From NCBI RefSeq assembly GCF_900107975.1, contig NZ_FNVF01000003.1:67155-131154 (forward strand): DNA of 64,000 nt, written 5' to 3'. Below are positions 18,383 to 26,169 of the stretch, piece after piece. This DNA is from Paenibacillus sp. UNC499MF (GTDB lineage Bacteria > Bacillota > Bacilli > Paenibacillales > NBRC-103111). The first letter of the stretch is position 1. Each line of letters begins with the position of its first letter. The notes beneath the pieces are model-generated. The model had not been told where the DNA came from. It saw only the letters and a list, made by a program, of their open reading frames with translations, and searched no databases. The translations under genes and the position numbers were made by a program.

Positions 18383-18793
18383 ATGAACAAACGGATAACA
18401 ACCTTGGCCGGCATCCTGCTCGTGACCGCTTCGCTGGCGGCCTGCGGCCAAAAGGAAACCGCGCCTACGCCTCAGCCGACCACTCCTGCCGCAACGGCGT
18501 CTCCGACAGCTTCACCGGGTGCCGCTGCGGGCGGCAACGCTCCCGAAGGCGAAGGCAGCGGAAGCCAGACGGCTCAGGCCGAATCTCTCTACAAGGCCCA
18601 GTGTATCGCCTGCCATGGCGTCGATATGGGCGGCGGCGTAGGCCCGAACCTGCAAAAAGCGGGAAGCCGTTTAAGCGAGGCGGACGTCAAGAACATTCTT
18701 CTGAACGGAAGAGGCGGAATGCCGGCTTTCAAGGGCAACCTGAGCGACACGGATATCCAGGCGCTGGCCGCATGGCTCGCCGCCAAGAAATAA
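18383..18793 (+). CDS. Lipoprotein c-type cytochrome (cytochrome c551/CccB-like)
   Basis: A 136-residue protein with a lipoprotein signal peptide (LAAC, Cys21), a low-complexity Pro/Thr/Ala/Gly linker (about 24-65), and a single-haem domain. Haem attachment is CIACH (74-78) and the probable methionine ligand is Met113 in GGMPAF. It should be tethered on the outer face of the membrane and carry single electrons. It lies just before the dehydrogenase and tatC-tatA genes, which suggests it accepts electrons from that enzyme, although a terminator at 18860-18893 separates their transcripts. ATG 18383 follows GGAGGTGA. Confidence 0.9.
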   Translation: MNKRITTLAGILLVTASLAACGQKETAPTPQPTTPAATASPTASPGAAAGGNAPEGEGSGSQTAQAESLYKAQCIACHGVDMGGGVGPNLQKAGSRLSEADVKNILLNGRGGMPAFKGNLSDTDIQALAAWLAAKK

Positions 18794-18859
18794 GCCGCTT
18801 TTTCCACGCCAACGCATTCAGCGAGTTATTGTCCGAACCAACGCACGGATCCGCTACAG

Positions 18860-18893
18860 AAAACGGAATCTTCCGAAAGATTCCGTTTTTTCT
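18860..18893 (+). terminator. Terminator after the cytochrome c gene
   Basis: AAAACGGAATCTT (18860-18872) pairs with AAGATTCCGTTTT (18877-18889) over a 4-nt loop, followed by more T. It probably separates the cytochrome transcript from the dehydrogenase operon or attenuates read-through into it. Confidence 0.88.
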
Positions 18894-18980
18894 TTTTCCT
18901 TACATACAAATCGGCAAAAAGGTGATACTTGGATATAACACTCATCTCGAAAACTCCACTTCTCTTACAGGAGGAACATC

Positions 18981-19766
18981 ATGGCAGAAAATCAGCAGAC
19001 CAAGCAGCCCCGGGACGAATCCCGGCGAAAGTTTCTGAAACTGTCCGGCGTAGCGCTCGGCGGAATTGTGGCGGGCGGAGTCGTCGGCGGTATCGTCGGC
19101 AATTCCATGGCCAAGAACAAGCAGGCCGCTCCGGGCAGCCCGCAAGGTCAGGGGCAGGCACAGACGGGCAACGCCAAGGATTACAACCAGGCTCCCATGT
19201 TTTTCAATCAGGAGCAGCTGCGTATTACGGAAGCCGCGACGGAGCGCATTTTTCCGAAAGACGAGCTCGGTCCGGGAGCCAAAGAGCTCGGTGTCGCTTA
19301 TTATATCGACCATCAGCTTGCCGGCCAGTGGGGGATGAACGCCCGCGATTATATGATGGGGCCTTTCTATAAAGCCGAAGCGACCCAAGGCTACCAGGCA
19401 AGCTACAAGCGGCATGAGCTGTTTGTGATGGGCCTTACGGTCATGAACGACTACAGCAGGCAAAAGTACCAGAAAGCCTTCGCGGATCTCGCCGAGAACG
19501 AGCAGGACGAAGTGCTGAAAGCGTTCGAAAGCGGCAAAGACGTGCAGCTGAACGGCGTGCCGAGCCAGACGTTCTTCGAAATGCTGCGCAGCCTGACCAT
19601 CGAAGGCGCTTATGCGGACCCGCTTTACGGCGGCAACAAGAACATGGCGGGCTGGAGAATGCGCAAGTACCCCGGCGATCAGATGAGTTACACGGCGATC
19701 ATCGACAAAAAAGAGTTTGCCGTCATGGAACCGCTCAGCTTGCACGACCACACGAATCATTCCTGA
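18981..19766 (+). CDS. Gluconate 2-dehydrogenase subunit 3 family protein, Tat-exported
   Basis: A 261-residue small subunit. It opens with a twin-arginine signal, SRRKFLK at residues 14-20, followed by a hydrophobic Gly/Ala/Val segment (about 22-45). The mature part resembles the subunit 3 family found next to membrane-bound GMC dehydrogenases. In such complexes this subunit is a chaperone/partner that carries the signal and brings the flavoprotein, which lacks its own signal, across the membrane. The GMC subunit follows 19 nt downstream and tatC-tatA follow that. The sugar or polyol substrate cannot be deduced. Confidence 0.85.
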   Translation: MAENQQTKQPRDESRRKFLKLSGVALGGIVAGGVVGGIVGNSMAKNKQAAPGSPQGQGQAQTGNAKDYNQAPMFFNQEQLRITEAATERIFPKDELGPGAKELGVAYYIDHQLAGQWGMNARDYMMGPFYKAEATQGYQASYKRHELFVMGLTVMNDYSRQKYQKAFADLAENEQDEVLKAFESGKDVQLNGVPSQTFFEMLRSLTIEGAYADPLYGGNKNMAGWRMRKYPGDQMSYTAIIDKKEFAVMEPLSLHDHTNHS

Positions 19767-19785
19767 CAAGGAGGAGCAACGAAGA

Positions 19786-21507
19786 ATGGCAACCAAACTT
19801 CCCAAAGTACCCATCCTGATCGTCGGAATGGGCTGGTCCGGCGGTATTCTGGCCTCAGAGTTAACGAAAGCCGGGCATAAAGTCGTCGCGCTCGAACGCG
19901 GCAAAAGCCGTAAAACCGAAGACTATTACATGGCCCACGACGAACTGCGCTATTCCCAGCGCTACGAGCTGATGCAGGACTTGTCGAAGGAGACGGTGAC
20001 GTTCCGCAGCAGCGAGAAAGTACGCGCCCTTCCGATGCGTTCCTACGGCTCCTTCCTGATGGGCGACGGCGTCGGCGGGGCCGGCGTGCACTGGAACGGC
20101 CAGAATTACCGTTTTCTGCCCTACGATTTCCAAATCCGCACCAAAACGATCGAACGCTACGGCAAAAATAAAATTCCGCAGGGCATGATGCTGCAGGACT
20201 GGGGCATCACTTACGACCAGTTGGAGCCATACTTCGACAAGTACGAGAAAATGGCCGGAATCTCCGGCGAAAAGGAACAAAACGAAATGGTCGGCAAACG
20301 CTCCGCCCCCTTCCCGACGGGACCGATGAAAAAGACGCCGGGGATGGTCCTTTTCGAGGATGCCGCCAAAAAGCTCGGCTATCACCCGTATGTCATCCCG
20401 TCCGCCAACTTGTCGGAGAACTACACGAATCCCGACGGGATCGCCCGTGCGGCCTGCCAGTACTGCGCGTTCTGCGACCGGTACGGGTGCGAGTACGGGG
20501 CGAAAGCCGATCCGGTCGTCACGGTGATCCCCGTTGCCGAGAAGACCGGCAACCTCGAAATCCGCACAAACTCGAACGTCACCAAGCTGCTGCACACCGG
20601 CGGCAAAGTGACGGGCGTCGTATATGTCAATACGCCTACCGGCGAAGAATTCGAGCAGCCTGCCGACCTTGTCATCCTGGCGAGTTATGTATTCAACAAC
20701 GTCCGGCTTCTGCTCACGTCCAATCTGGGCAAACCCTACGATCCGAAAAGCGGTACGGGCGTTATCGGCAAAAATTACGCCTATCAGATTACGGGCGGGG
20801 GCGCAGTCGGGTTTTACGACGACCAGGAATTTAACATCTTCGCGGGCGCGGGTGCGCTGGGGAGCTGCTTCGACGACTTTAACGGCGACAACTTCGACCA
20901 CAGCTCCCTTAATTTTCTTCACGGGGCTAACATCCGCTTTACCCAGGCCGGGCTCCGTCCGATCGCCCACAACCCGGCTCCCAAAGACACTCCGCGGTGG
21001 GGTAAAGATTTTAAGCAGACCACGATCAAATACGCCAACCGGTTCCTGAACGTCAGCACGCAGGGCGCCAACATGCCTTGGCAGCATCACTTTCTGGATC
21101 TCGATCCGACCTACAAGGACATTTACGGGCTGCCTCTGCTCCGCCTGACCTACGATTTCGAAGATCAGGACAAGGAAATGGTCAAATATCTCGCCGAGAA
21201 AACGACGGCCGTGATGAAGGAAATGAATCCGACCAAGGTCGAGACGTCCAATACGATCAGCACCTATAACATCGTGCCCTATCAGTCCACCCATAACACG
21301 GGAGGCGTTATCATGGGGGCCGATCCTTCAACCTCCGCCGTCAACAGTTACCTGCAGATGTGGGATGTTGAAAATCTGTTTGTCGTCGGCGCTTCCGCTT
21401 TCCCGCACAACAGCGGATACAATCCGACCGGAACGCTGGGAGCACTCGCTTACCGCGCCGCAGAAGGAATTTTGACCTATTTGAAAAAAAGCGGCCCGCT
21501 GGTCTGA
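19786..21507 (+). CDS. GMC family oxidoreductase, large FAD subunit of a gluconate 2-dehydrogenase-like enzyme
   Basis: A 573-residue flavoprotein. The FAD fold is at GMGWSGG (14-20) and a typical GMC C-terminal region includes YQSTHNTGGVIMG (putative catalytic His in the THN segment) and GASAFPHNSGYNPTGT. There is no signal peptide, so export should rely on the Tat signal of the subunit 3 encoded just upstream. It would oxidise a sugar, sugar acid or polyol on the outer side and pass electrons to a cytochrome. A cysteine cluster near residues 225-240 (CQYCAFCDRYGC) is notable. The ATG at 19786 follows AAGGAGGAG; the frame from 19717 is spurious overlap. Confidence 0.87.
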   Translation: MATKLPKVPILIVGMGWSGGILASELTKAGHKVVALERGKSRKTEDYYMAHDELRYSQRYELMQDLSKETVTFRSSEKVRALPMRSYGSFLMGDGVGGAGVHWNGQNYRFLPYDFQIRTKTIERYGKNKIPQGMMLQDWGITYDQLEPYFDKYEKMAGISGEKEQNEMVGKRSAPFPTGPMKKTPGMVLFEDAAKKLGYHPYVIPSANLSENYTNPDGIARAACQYCAFCDRYGCEYGAKADPVVTVIPVAEKTGNLEIRTNSNVTKLLHTGGKVTGVVYVNTPTGEEFEQPADLVILASYVFNNVRLLLTSNLGKPYDPKSGTGVIGKNYAYQITGGGAVGFYDDQEFNIFAGAGALGSCFDDFNGDNFDHSSLNFLHGANIRFTQAGLRPIAHNPAPKDTPRWGKDFKQTTIKYANRFLNVSTQGANMPWQHHFLDLDPTYKDIYGLPLLRLTYDFEDQDKEMVKYLAEKTTAVMKEMNPTKVETSNTISTYNIVPYQSTHNTGGVIMGADPSTSAVNSYLQMWDVENLFVVGASAFPHNSGYNPTGTLGALAYRAAEGILTYLKKSGPLV

Positions 21508-21550
21508 ACCGACCGTCAAGGCATCGGGCATGGAAATGAGGTGACTGCTT

Positions 21551-22282
21551 ATGGACCGGCCATCCGAAATGATCGGTCATCTGGAGGAGCTGCGCAAACG
21601 GCTGATTCTGGTGGCCTCGTGGTTTTTGCTGGCTCTGATCGGAGGGCTTTACGTCTCCCCCGTTATTCTGAACGCGGTAAAAGAGTCTCCGGCGGCGCTT
21701 TCGTTTCACTGGAACGTGTTCGCTCTTCCGGACGGGCTGGCCATATACATGAAATGCGCCGTTTTGTTCGCCGTCCTGCTCACTCTACCGCTGCTTCTGT
21801 ATCAGCTCTGGGCGTTTGTCAGACCGGGCCTGAGCGAGCAGGAAGCCAAGGGGACGCTGGTCTATGTGCCCGCTTCCTTCGCGCTTTTCCTGTCCGGCGC
21901 CGCCTTCGGCTACACGGTCGTGCTTCCGATGATGATCCGGTTTATGCAGACCATCAACCGCAGCATCGGGGCTGCCGAGACCTACGGCATCGACCGTTTT
22001 TTCGGTCTCGTCTTCAACGTCGTGTTCCCGCTCGGAATCGCGTTCGAGCTGCCTCTGCTCGTGCTTTTTCTGACAAGGCTCGGTCTCTTGACGCCCGAAA
22101 ATTTGCGAAAAACACGCAAATATACGTACATCGGACTTGCAATCGTGGGAGCTTCGATCTCACCGCCCGATTTCTTCTCCCACATTGCCGTCACGATTCC
22201 GCTGATCGCGCTGTTTGAATGCAGCATCCTTCTCTCCGCCCGCTATGTCCGCAGGATGAACCTGTCCGCCGGATCAAGCTGA
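21551..22282 (+). CDS. tatC: Twin-arginine translocase subunit TatC
   Basis: A 243-residue six-helix membrane protein. The cytoplasmic N-terminus with HLEELRKRL (about 10-18) and the LLYQLWAFVRPGLSEQE loop (about 82-99) are the conserved TatC signal-peptide-binding regions. It forms the receptor with TatA for folded, signal-bearing proteins. It lies 43 nt after the GMC dehydrogenase gene whose partner subunit carries a Tat signal, indicating a dedicated or co-regulated exporter, as with substrate-linked TatAd/Cd of B. subtilis. GAGGTGAC precedes the ATG. Confidence 0.95.
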   Translation: MDRPSEMIGHLEELRKRLILVASWFLLALIGGLYVSPVILNAVKESPAALSFHWNVFALPDGLAIYMKCAVLFAVLLTLPLLLYQLWAFVRPGLSEQEAKGTLVYVPASFALFLSGAAFGYTVVLPMMIRFMQTINRSIGAAETYGIDRFFGLVFNVVFPLGIAFELPLLVLFLTRLGLLTPENLRKTRKYTYIGLAIVGASISPPDFFSHIAVTIPLIALFECSILLSARYVRRMNLSAGSS

Positions 22283-22327
22283 AGTCAGAATGAGCGCCTT
22301 AAATCATCCAGGAAAGGAGACACACCC

Positions 22328-22522
22328 ATGCTCAACAATATCGGTATATCGGGACTACTCATCATCTTGATGCTGGCCCTCATTTTGTTCGGCCCTTCCA
22401 AGCTGCCGCAGCTCGGACGCGCTTTCGGGGACACGCTTCGCGAATTCCGCACATCGACCAAAGAAATGGTGGACGATGTGGAAAAAAGCATCGAAACGAC
22501 AGACCGGGACAAACAATCCTGA
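22328..22522 (+). CDS. tatA: Twin-arginine translocase subunit TatA/E
   Basis: A 64-residue protein with a short N-terminal transmembrane helix (about 5-20), the FGPSKLPQLGRAFG hinge (about 21-34) and an amphipathic helix followed by a charged tail. This is the standard pore-forming TatA layout of Gram-positive bacteria. It follows tatC by 45 nt with GGAAAGGAG before the start, so the pair makes a minimal TatAC system without a separate TatB. Confidence 0.93.
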   Translation: MLNNIGISGLLIILMLALILFGPSKLPQLGRAFGDTLREFRTSTKEMVDDVEKSIETTDRDKQS

Positions 22523-22667
22523 CGGTTTGGCGGGTACAACGGGAAGCGGCGCATCACCTCGTCTAAAAGAAACACATCGCTTCCCTTCGCCCTGTCGTCT
22601 TGACTTCTTAACCGGATATCTTCGTGCATTACCGCCTGGCCTTATTAGGGCGGCATCGCGTATATCT

Positions 22668-22700
22668 AGAGCGCCTCTCCCGCCGGAGAAGCGCTCTTTT
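22668..22700 (+). terminator. Terminator of the dehydrogenase-tat operon
   Basis: AGAGCGCCTCTCC (22668-22680) pairs with GGAGAAGCGCTCT (22685-22697) with one mismatch and is followed by TTTT. The rest of the 311-nt interval to mtnD has no gene apart from the promoter listed next. Confidence 0.78.
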
Positions 22701-22740
22701 AAAATCCCATCGGAAAAGTTGTATTTTTTGCCGGGAATCA

Positions 22741-22769
22741 TCGACAGCCGGGAGTTTATCCTCTATAAT
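22741..22769 (+). promoter_or_regulatory. Sigma-A-type promoter of mtnD
   Basis: TCGACA (22741-22746) and a perfect TATAAT (22764-22769) are separated by 17 nt. The start codon of mtnD lies about 60 nt downstream of the expected start of transcription. No S-box riboswitch sequence is present in the leader. Confidence 0.75.
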
Positions 22770-22833
22770 CAGGTATAAACCTATTCCGACCTACGGGCGG
22801 CTATTATTTCCGAGAAAGAAAGAGGGATGAGAA

Positions 22834-23376
22834 ATGGCTGAAATTCATATTCGCAACACGGGTGAACGCATTTCCGGAGAGGAGAATGTCCGGGCGTTTC
22901 TGGACCGTCAGGAAGTTCTTTACGAGCACTGGAATCCGACCAAGCTGCCTGCCGGCATTCAGGAGAAATTCATTTTGTCCGACGAGGAGAAAGCTCAAAT
23001 TTTGAGCACTTACGACGAGGAGATCCGCGATCTTGCCAAGCGCCGCGGTTACCAGACGTGGGACATTATCGCTCTTTCCGACGCGACTCCTAACCTGGAC
23101 GAGCTTCTTAAAAAGTTCGAGCAGGTGCACACGCACACCGAGGACGAAGTCCGCGCCATTACGGCCGGCAAAGGGATCTTTATCATTAAAGGTTCCGACG
23201 ATGTCGGTTACTTCAACGTAGAGCTGGAAGCGGGCGATGTCATTTCCGTACCGGAACACAAGCCGCACTTCTTCACTCTGATGGACAATCGCCAAATCGT
23301 CGCGGTCCGTCTCTTTATCGAAACGGAAGGCTGGATTGCCCACCCGTTTGAGGATCCGACTTTTCAAAAAGCTTAA
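22834..23376 (+). CDS. mtnD: Acireductone dioxygenase (methionine salvage)
   Basis: A 180-residue cupin. The metal ligands are His99, His101 and Glu105 in HTHTEDE, plus a histidine in VPEHKPHFF (about 142-145). It oxidises the acireductone formed from methylthioadenosine to the 2-keto precursor of methionine and formate (iron form). Other salvage genes (mtnA, K, W, X, B) are not in the window, so the gene is detached from its usual operon. It has its own promoter and is closed by a terminator. Confidence 0.94.
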   Translation: MAEIHIRNTGERISGEENVRAFLDRQEVLYEHWNPTKLPAGIQEKFILSDEEKAQILSTYDEEIRDLAKRRGYQTWDIIALSDATPNLDELLKKFEQVHTHTEDEVRAITAGKGIFIIKGSDDVGYFNVELEAGDVISVPEHKPHFFTLMDNRQIVAVRLFIETEGWIAHPFEDPTFQKA

Positions 23377-23426
23377 GACACCTGAAGCCGGATAATGGCA
23401 CTTAATCATTTCTTCATAGAAAAAGC

Positions 23427-23464
23427 GAAAACCCGCCGCTCGTATTAAACGAGAGACGGGTTTT
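23427..23464. terminator. Bidirectional terminator between mtnD and the HAD gene
   Basis: AAAACCCG...CTCGT (23427-23442) pairs with ACGAG...CGGGTTTT (23449-23464), with a 3-nt internal mismatch; T-rich sequence follows on both strands. Confidence 0.85.
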
Positions 23465-23468
23465 GTTT

Positions 23469-24281
23469 TTACCCGGATATTTGAACTTCCCGTTCCGCTT
23501 CCAGAATACCCCGGATGTCGCGAAGAGAAGTAATTTCAAACGTCGGCTTGGCTTCTCCGTTAAAGAGCATGCCGTGCCGGTTAATCCACATGTTCTTCAT
23601 CCCGCAGCGGAAGGACCCGAGAATATCGGTCGTCAGCTTATCGCCGACCATTACACATTCCTCGGCCTTCAGACCGAGCAGCTCCATGGCGTGGTTGAAA
23701 ATCGTGACAGCCGGCTTACCGTCGCCGAAATCGCCGGAGATGACGATATGATCGAAGTAAGGAGCCAGTTCGGGGACTCCCGCCAGTTTTTCGCGCTGCA
23801 GATCAGGGGATCCGTTCGTCAGCAGCAGCAATTTGTACGACTTCTTGAGCTCGGCGAGCACTTCGAACGTCTCTTCGTAGACGATGGGACGCGATCTCCG
23901 CTCGGCGGGAAATTTCTCGGCGAGCCGTGCTCCAAGCTCCGGATCGTTAACGCCGAGAGCGGCAAGTCCGCGGGTCCACGCTTCTTTGCGGTAACCGGGC
24001 GCCAAAGCCTGCAGCTTGCGGAACTCTTCCTGCTTCCCCTCCGTAAAGTTGGCCCACAGCCCCTCAAACGGGTTGATTCCGATATGCTGGGTGAACGGAA
24101 ACGTTTCGTAGGCTTCGTACAAAGCCCGTGCTTCCTTGCGTACGGAAGCTTCCAGCTCTTCGGGATTCACATCCGCATGGCGGGCCGCCTCCTCGCAGGT
24201 AGCCTGGAACGCTTCCTTCACACTCCGGTCATCCCATAACAGAGTGTCGTCCAAGTCGAACAAAATTGCTTTTACCGTCAT
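23469..24281 (-). CDS. HAD superfamily hydrolase (subfamily IA phosphatase)
   Basis: A 270-residue phosphatase-type HAD protein. All four motifs are visible: DLDDT (about 9-13) with the nucleophile and acid/base aspartates, LTNG, the lysine in GKP, and GDKLTTD. A helical cap lies between motifs I and II. The closest functional analogues are YjjG-like nucleotidases and YsaA-type proteins, but substrate specificity in this family is not predictable from sequence. It ends at the shared terminator with mtnD and is followed upstream by a small DUF896 gene. Confidence 0.88.
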   Translation of the reverse strand: MTVKAILFDLDDTLLWDDRSVKEAFQATCEEAARHADVNPEELEASVRKEARALYEAYETFPFTQHIGINPFEGLWANFTEGKQEEFRKLQALAPGYRKEAWTRGLAALGVNDPELGARLAEKFPAERRSRPIVYEETFEVLAELKKSYKLLLLTNGSPDLQREKLAGVPELAPYFDHIVISGDFGDGKPAVTIFNHAMELLGLKAEECVMVGDKLTTDILGSFRCGMKNMWINRHGMLFNGEAKPTFEITSLRDIRGILEAEREVQISG

Positions 24282-24320
24282 CTTATAGATCCCCTTTACT
24301 GCCTTTGGCGGCCGATAATT

Positions 24321-24503
24321 TTATTGTTCATCCGTATAATGGATGGAGTCCAGCTGACCTCTTAGCTGTGATTTCATTGCTGCAATATATTCTTTACGCA
24401 ATTCGTTGCGCTCCTCAAGCTCAGCCTCGGACAATCCGACGCTTTTTGCTTTGCGGGCCAACTCGTTAATGCGCTGTACTTTAAGTTGGAAATTGTCGCT
24501 CAT
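24321..24503 (-). CDS. DUF896 (UPF0291, YnzC-like) small protein
   Basis: A 60-residue charged, helical protein: RINELARKAKSVGLSEAE at 10-27 and ERNELRKEYIAAMKSQL at 31-47 match the DUF896 helical hairpin of B. subtilis YnzC. In B. subtilis ynzC belongs to the SOS yneA operon region, and here the gene also sits downstream of yneA on the same strand. A terminator at 24601-24632 separates them, so it may be transcribed apart. ATG 24503 follows AGGAGG with 7-nt spacing. Confidence 0.88.
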   Translation of the reverse strand: MSDNFQLKVQRINELARKAKSVGLSEAELEERNELRKEYIAAMKSQLRGQLDSIHYTDEQ

Positions 24504-24600
24504 ACGTAAACCTCCTATCCAGCCGTTCAATATCTATTACTTTGCCATCCGCTATGTCGATTGTCAAGAAGCCGTCTGACTTAAACGGACACGAAAAACG

Positions 24601-24632
24601 AAAAAAAGACATATCCCGCAGGACATGTCTTT
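24601..24632 (-). terminator. Terminator downstream of yneA
   Basis: AAAGACAT (24605-24612) pairs with ATGTCTTT (24625-24632); on the minus strand the stem runs into seven T. Confidence 0.75.
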
Positions 24633-24713
24633 CGCAATATCGTTATTTTGGATTTGGTCCTTCAGAGAAGGCGGATAGAGCCGACAGAGCTGCCTTTCTA
24701 ATAGAAGAAAGAG

Positions 24714-25247
24714 CTACGGCAGCTTGATGACATCTCCCGCTTTAAGCACGTCTCCCGCGGACAAATCATTGATCTTGCGCAGCTTGTAAATATACGCCCG
24801 GACATCAGAGCCTTCCGGAGCTTGATTCGCAGCGATACTCCAGAGCGTGTCTCCTCTTTGTACGATGACGGAAGGCTCCGCGGTCTCCTGCTTGTTAATT
24901 GCCGCAGCCTGAAGCTCTACGTCAGCCGTGCCGTTCTCTCCGCTCGCGAACGCCCGGACCATAATGACGCAGCTGAAAGCGATCAGAAGGACAAATGCGA
25001 TTACAGCCGTACGTACGATATTGCGGTTGGATTTTTTCAAAGAGGGAACACTTGTTCTCTCCCCTGCTGTGCGGACACTCCGTTCGGCCTTGGAGTCGGA
25101 TGTACGCGCCGTTAGACGGCCGCTATTGTGACGAGGATCGTTCGCTTCATTAACTGCCGGTGTATGGGGTGAAGCCTCGTCTTCCGGGGACAATTCCCCG
25201 TTTCGTGTATGTAAGGTTAATTCCGGATTGGCAAAGTATGCGATCAT
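24714..25247 (-). CDS. yneA: YneA-like cell division suppressor with LysM domain
   Basis: A 177-residue protein, divergent from lexA. A basic and acidic N-terminal region (about 1-75) precedes one transmembrane segment (about 78-100) and a C-terminal LysM domain (about 127-177: VIVQRGDTLWSIA ... GDVLKAGDVIKLP) that binds peptidoglycan. YneA halts division during the SOS response. It is much longer than the ~105-residue B. subtilis protein because of the extra N-terminal cytoplasmic part. ATG 25247 has GGAGG 8 nt upstream; an earlier in-frame ATG at 25289 would overlap the promoter. Four LexA boxes lie in the intergenic space. Confidence 0.88.
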   Translation of the reverse strand: MIAYFANPELTLHTRNGELSPEDEASPHTPAVNEANDPRHNSGRLTARTSDSKAERSVRTAGERTSVPSLKKSNRNIVRTAVIAFVLLIAFSCVIMVRAFASGENGTADVELQAAAINKQETAEPSVIVQRGDTLWSIAANQAPEGSDVRAYIYKLRKINDLSAGDVLKAGDVIKLP

Positions 25248-25259
25248 CAATAACGCCTC

Positions 25260-25273
25260 CAAACATTTGTTCT
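25260..25273. promoter_or_regulatory. LexA box 1 (weak)
   Basis: CAAACATTTGTTCT matches CGAAC-N4-GTTCG with two mismatches. It lies in the yneA leader, between its promoter and ribosome site. Confidence 0.6.
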
Positions 25274-25279
25274 GTTTTG

Positions 25280-25308
25280 AATTTAACACGAACGAATGTT
25301 TGTGTCAA
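25280..25308 (-). promoter_or_regulatory. Sigma-A promoter of yneA
   Basis: On the minus strand TTGACA (complement of 25303-25308) and TAAATT (complement of 25280-25285) are 17 nt apart. LexA box 2 lies exactly in the spacer, so repressor and polymerase cannot bind together. Confidence 0.75.
25289..25302. promoter_or_regulatory. LexA box 2
   Basis: CGAACGAATGTTTG, one mismatch from CGAAC-N4-GTTCG, inside the yneA promoter spacer. Confidence 0.88.
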
Positions 25309-25318
25309 CGCATTTTTT

Positions 25319-25332
25319 CGAACTTATGTTTG
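25319..25332. promoter_or_regulatory. LexA box 3
   Basis: CGAACTTATGTTTG, one mismatch from consensus. Its right end overlaps the lexA -35 element. Confidence 0.88.
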
Positions 25333-25358
25333 TACGAACTCCGGTTCTGTGCTATACT
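25330..25358 (+). promoter_or_regulatory. Sigma-A promoter of lexA
   Basis: TTGTAC (25330-25335) and TATACT (25353-25358) are separated by 17 nt. Boxes 3 and 4 cover the -35 element and the spacer, giving direct autorepression. Confidence 0.8.
25335..25348. promoter_or_regulatory. LexA box 4
   Basis: CGAACTCCGGTTCT, one mismatch from consensus, within the lexA promoter spacer and 16 nt from the start of box 3. Confidence 0.85.
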
Positions 25359-25391
25359 TTAGGTAATTTATACATATTGGAGTGATACGTA

Positions 25392-26003
25392 ATGGGCAAG
25401 GTCTCGCAGCGCCAACTGGCCATCCTTGAATTTATCAAGAATGAAGTGAAAGATAAAGGCTACCCGCCATCCGTCAGAGAAATCGGAGAAGCCGTAGGTC
25501 TGGCATCCAGCTCGACGGTGCACGGGCATCTCGAACGCCTGGAGAAGAAAGGTCTGATCCGCCGGGATCCCACGAAACCGAGAGCCATCGAAATTACGGA
25601 CGGAGATTCCGATTTCGCGCTTTCCATCGCACAAGTCCCTCTCATCGGTAAAGTAACGGCCGGTGTGCCGATTACGGCTACCGAGAACATCGAAGACTAC
25701 TTCCCTCTTCCGATGCACCTCGTCAGCGACTATAACGTCTTTATGCTCAATGTCGTGGGCGAAAGCATGATCGAAGCCGGCATTCACAACGGCGATATGG
25801 TGATTGTCCGCCAGCAGCAGACGGCTAACAACGGAGACATCGTCGTTGCCATGACCGATGAAGACGAAGCGACGGTGAAGCGTTTCTACAAAGAACGCGA
25901 CCATATCCGTCTGCAGCCCGAGAATTCCACCATGGATCCGCTTCTGCTCAACAATGTTACGATTCTGGGCAAAGTGATCGGTTTGTTCCGCAATATCCAT
26001 TAA
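25392..26003 (+). CDS. lexA: SOS transcriptional repressor LexA
   Basis: A 203-residue repressor-protease. The N-terminal winged helix (about 1-65, with [22 protein letters not shown]) binds the operators. Self-cleavage occurs between Ala90 and Gly91 in TAGVP, and the catalytic pair is Ser125 (GESM) and Lys163. On DNA damage RecA filaments stimulate cleavage. It is divergent from yneA and controlled by the same cluster of boxes. The length matches B. subtilis LexA (205). Confidence 0.97.
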   Translation: MGKVSQRQLAILEFIKNEVKDKGYPPSVREIGEAVGLASSSTVHGHLERLEKKGLIRRDPTKPRAIEITDGDSDFALSIAQVPLIGKVTAGVPITATENIEDYFPLPMHLVSDYNVFMLNVVGESMIEAGIHNGDMVIVRQQQTANNGDIVVAMTDEDEATVKRFYKERDHIRLQPENSTMDPLLLNNVTILGKVIGLFRNIH

Positions 26004-26046
26004 TCCGGCCTTGGCAATGGAGCTGCCCGTTACGCTGAACATATAG

Positions 26047-26084
26047 AAGAACCCGCAGAAATTGCTTTCTGCGGGTTCTTTTTT
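26047..26084 (+). terminator. Terminator of lexA
   Basis: A perfect 15-bp stem (26047-26061 with 26066-26080), TTGC loop, then TTTT. Confidence 0.95.
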
Positions 26085-26169
26085 GTGAGCCGGCCCGGGG
26101 GCCGGTTTCACGATTTTCGGGACACCCCGATCTTAAGACAGACCTAAGATCCGCCTTAACCGGTTATTT

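Noticed and set aside
19861-21294. A 477-residue open frame antisense to the GMC dehydrogenase
   Set aside because: Shadow frame without a ribosome site or recognisable domains.
22523-22833. An S-box riboswitch before mtnD
   Set aside because: No match to the S-box core; a plain sigma-A promoter is present instead.
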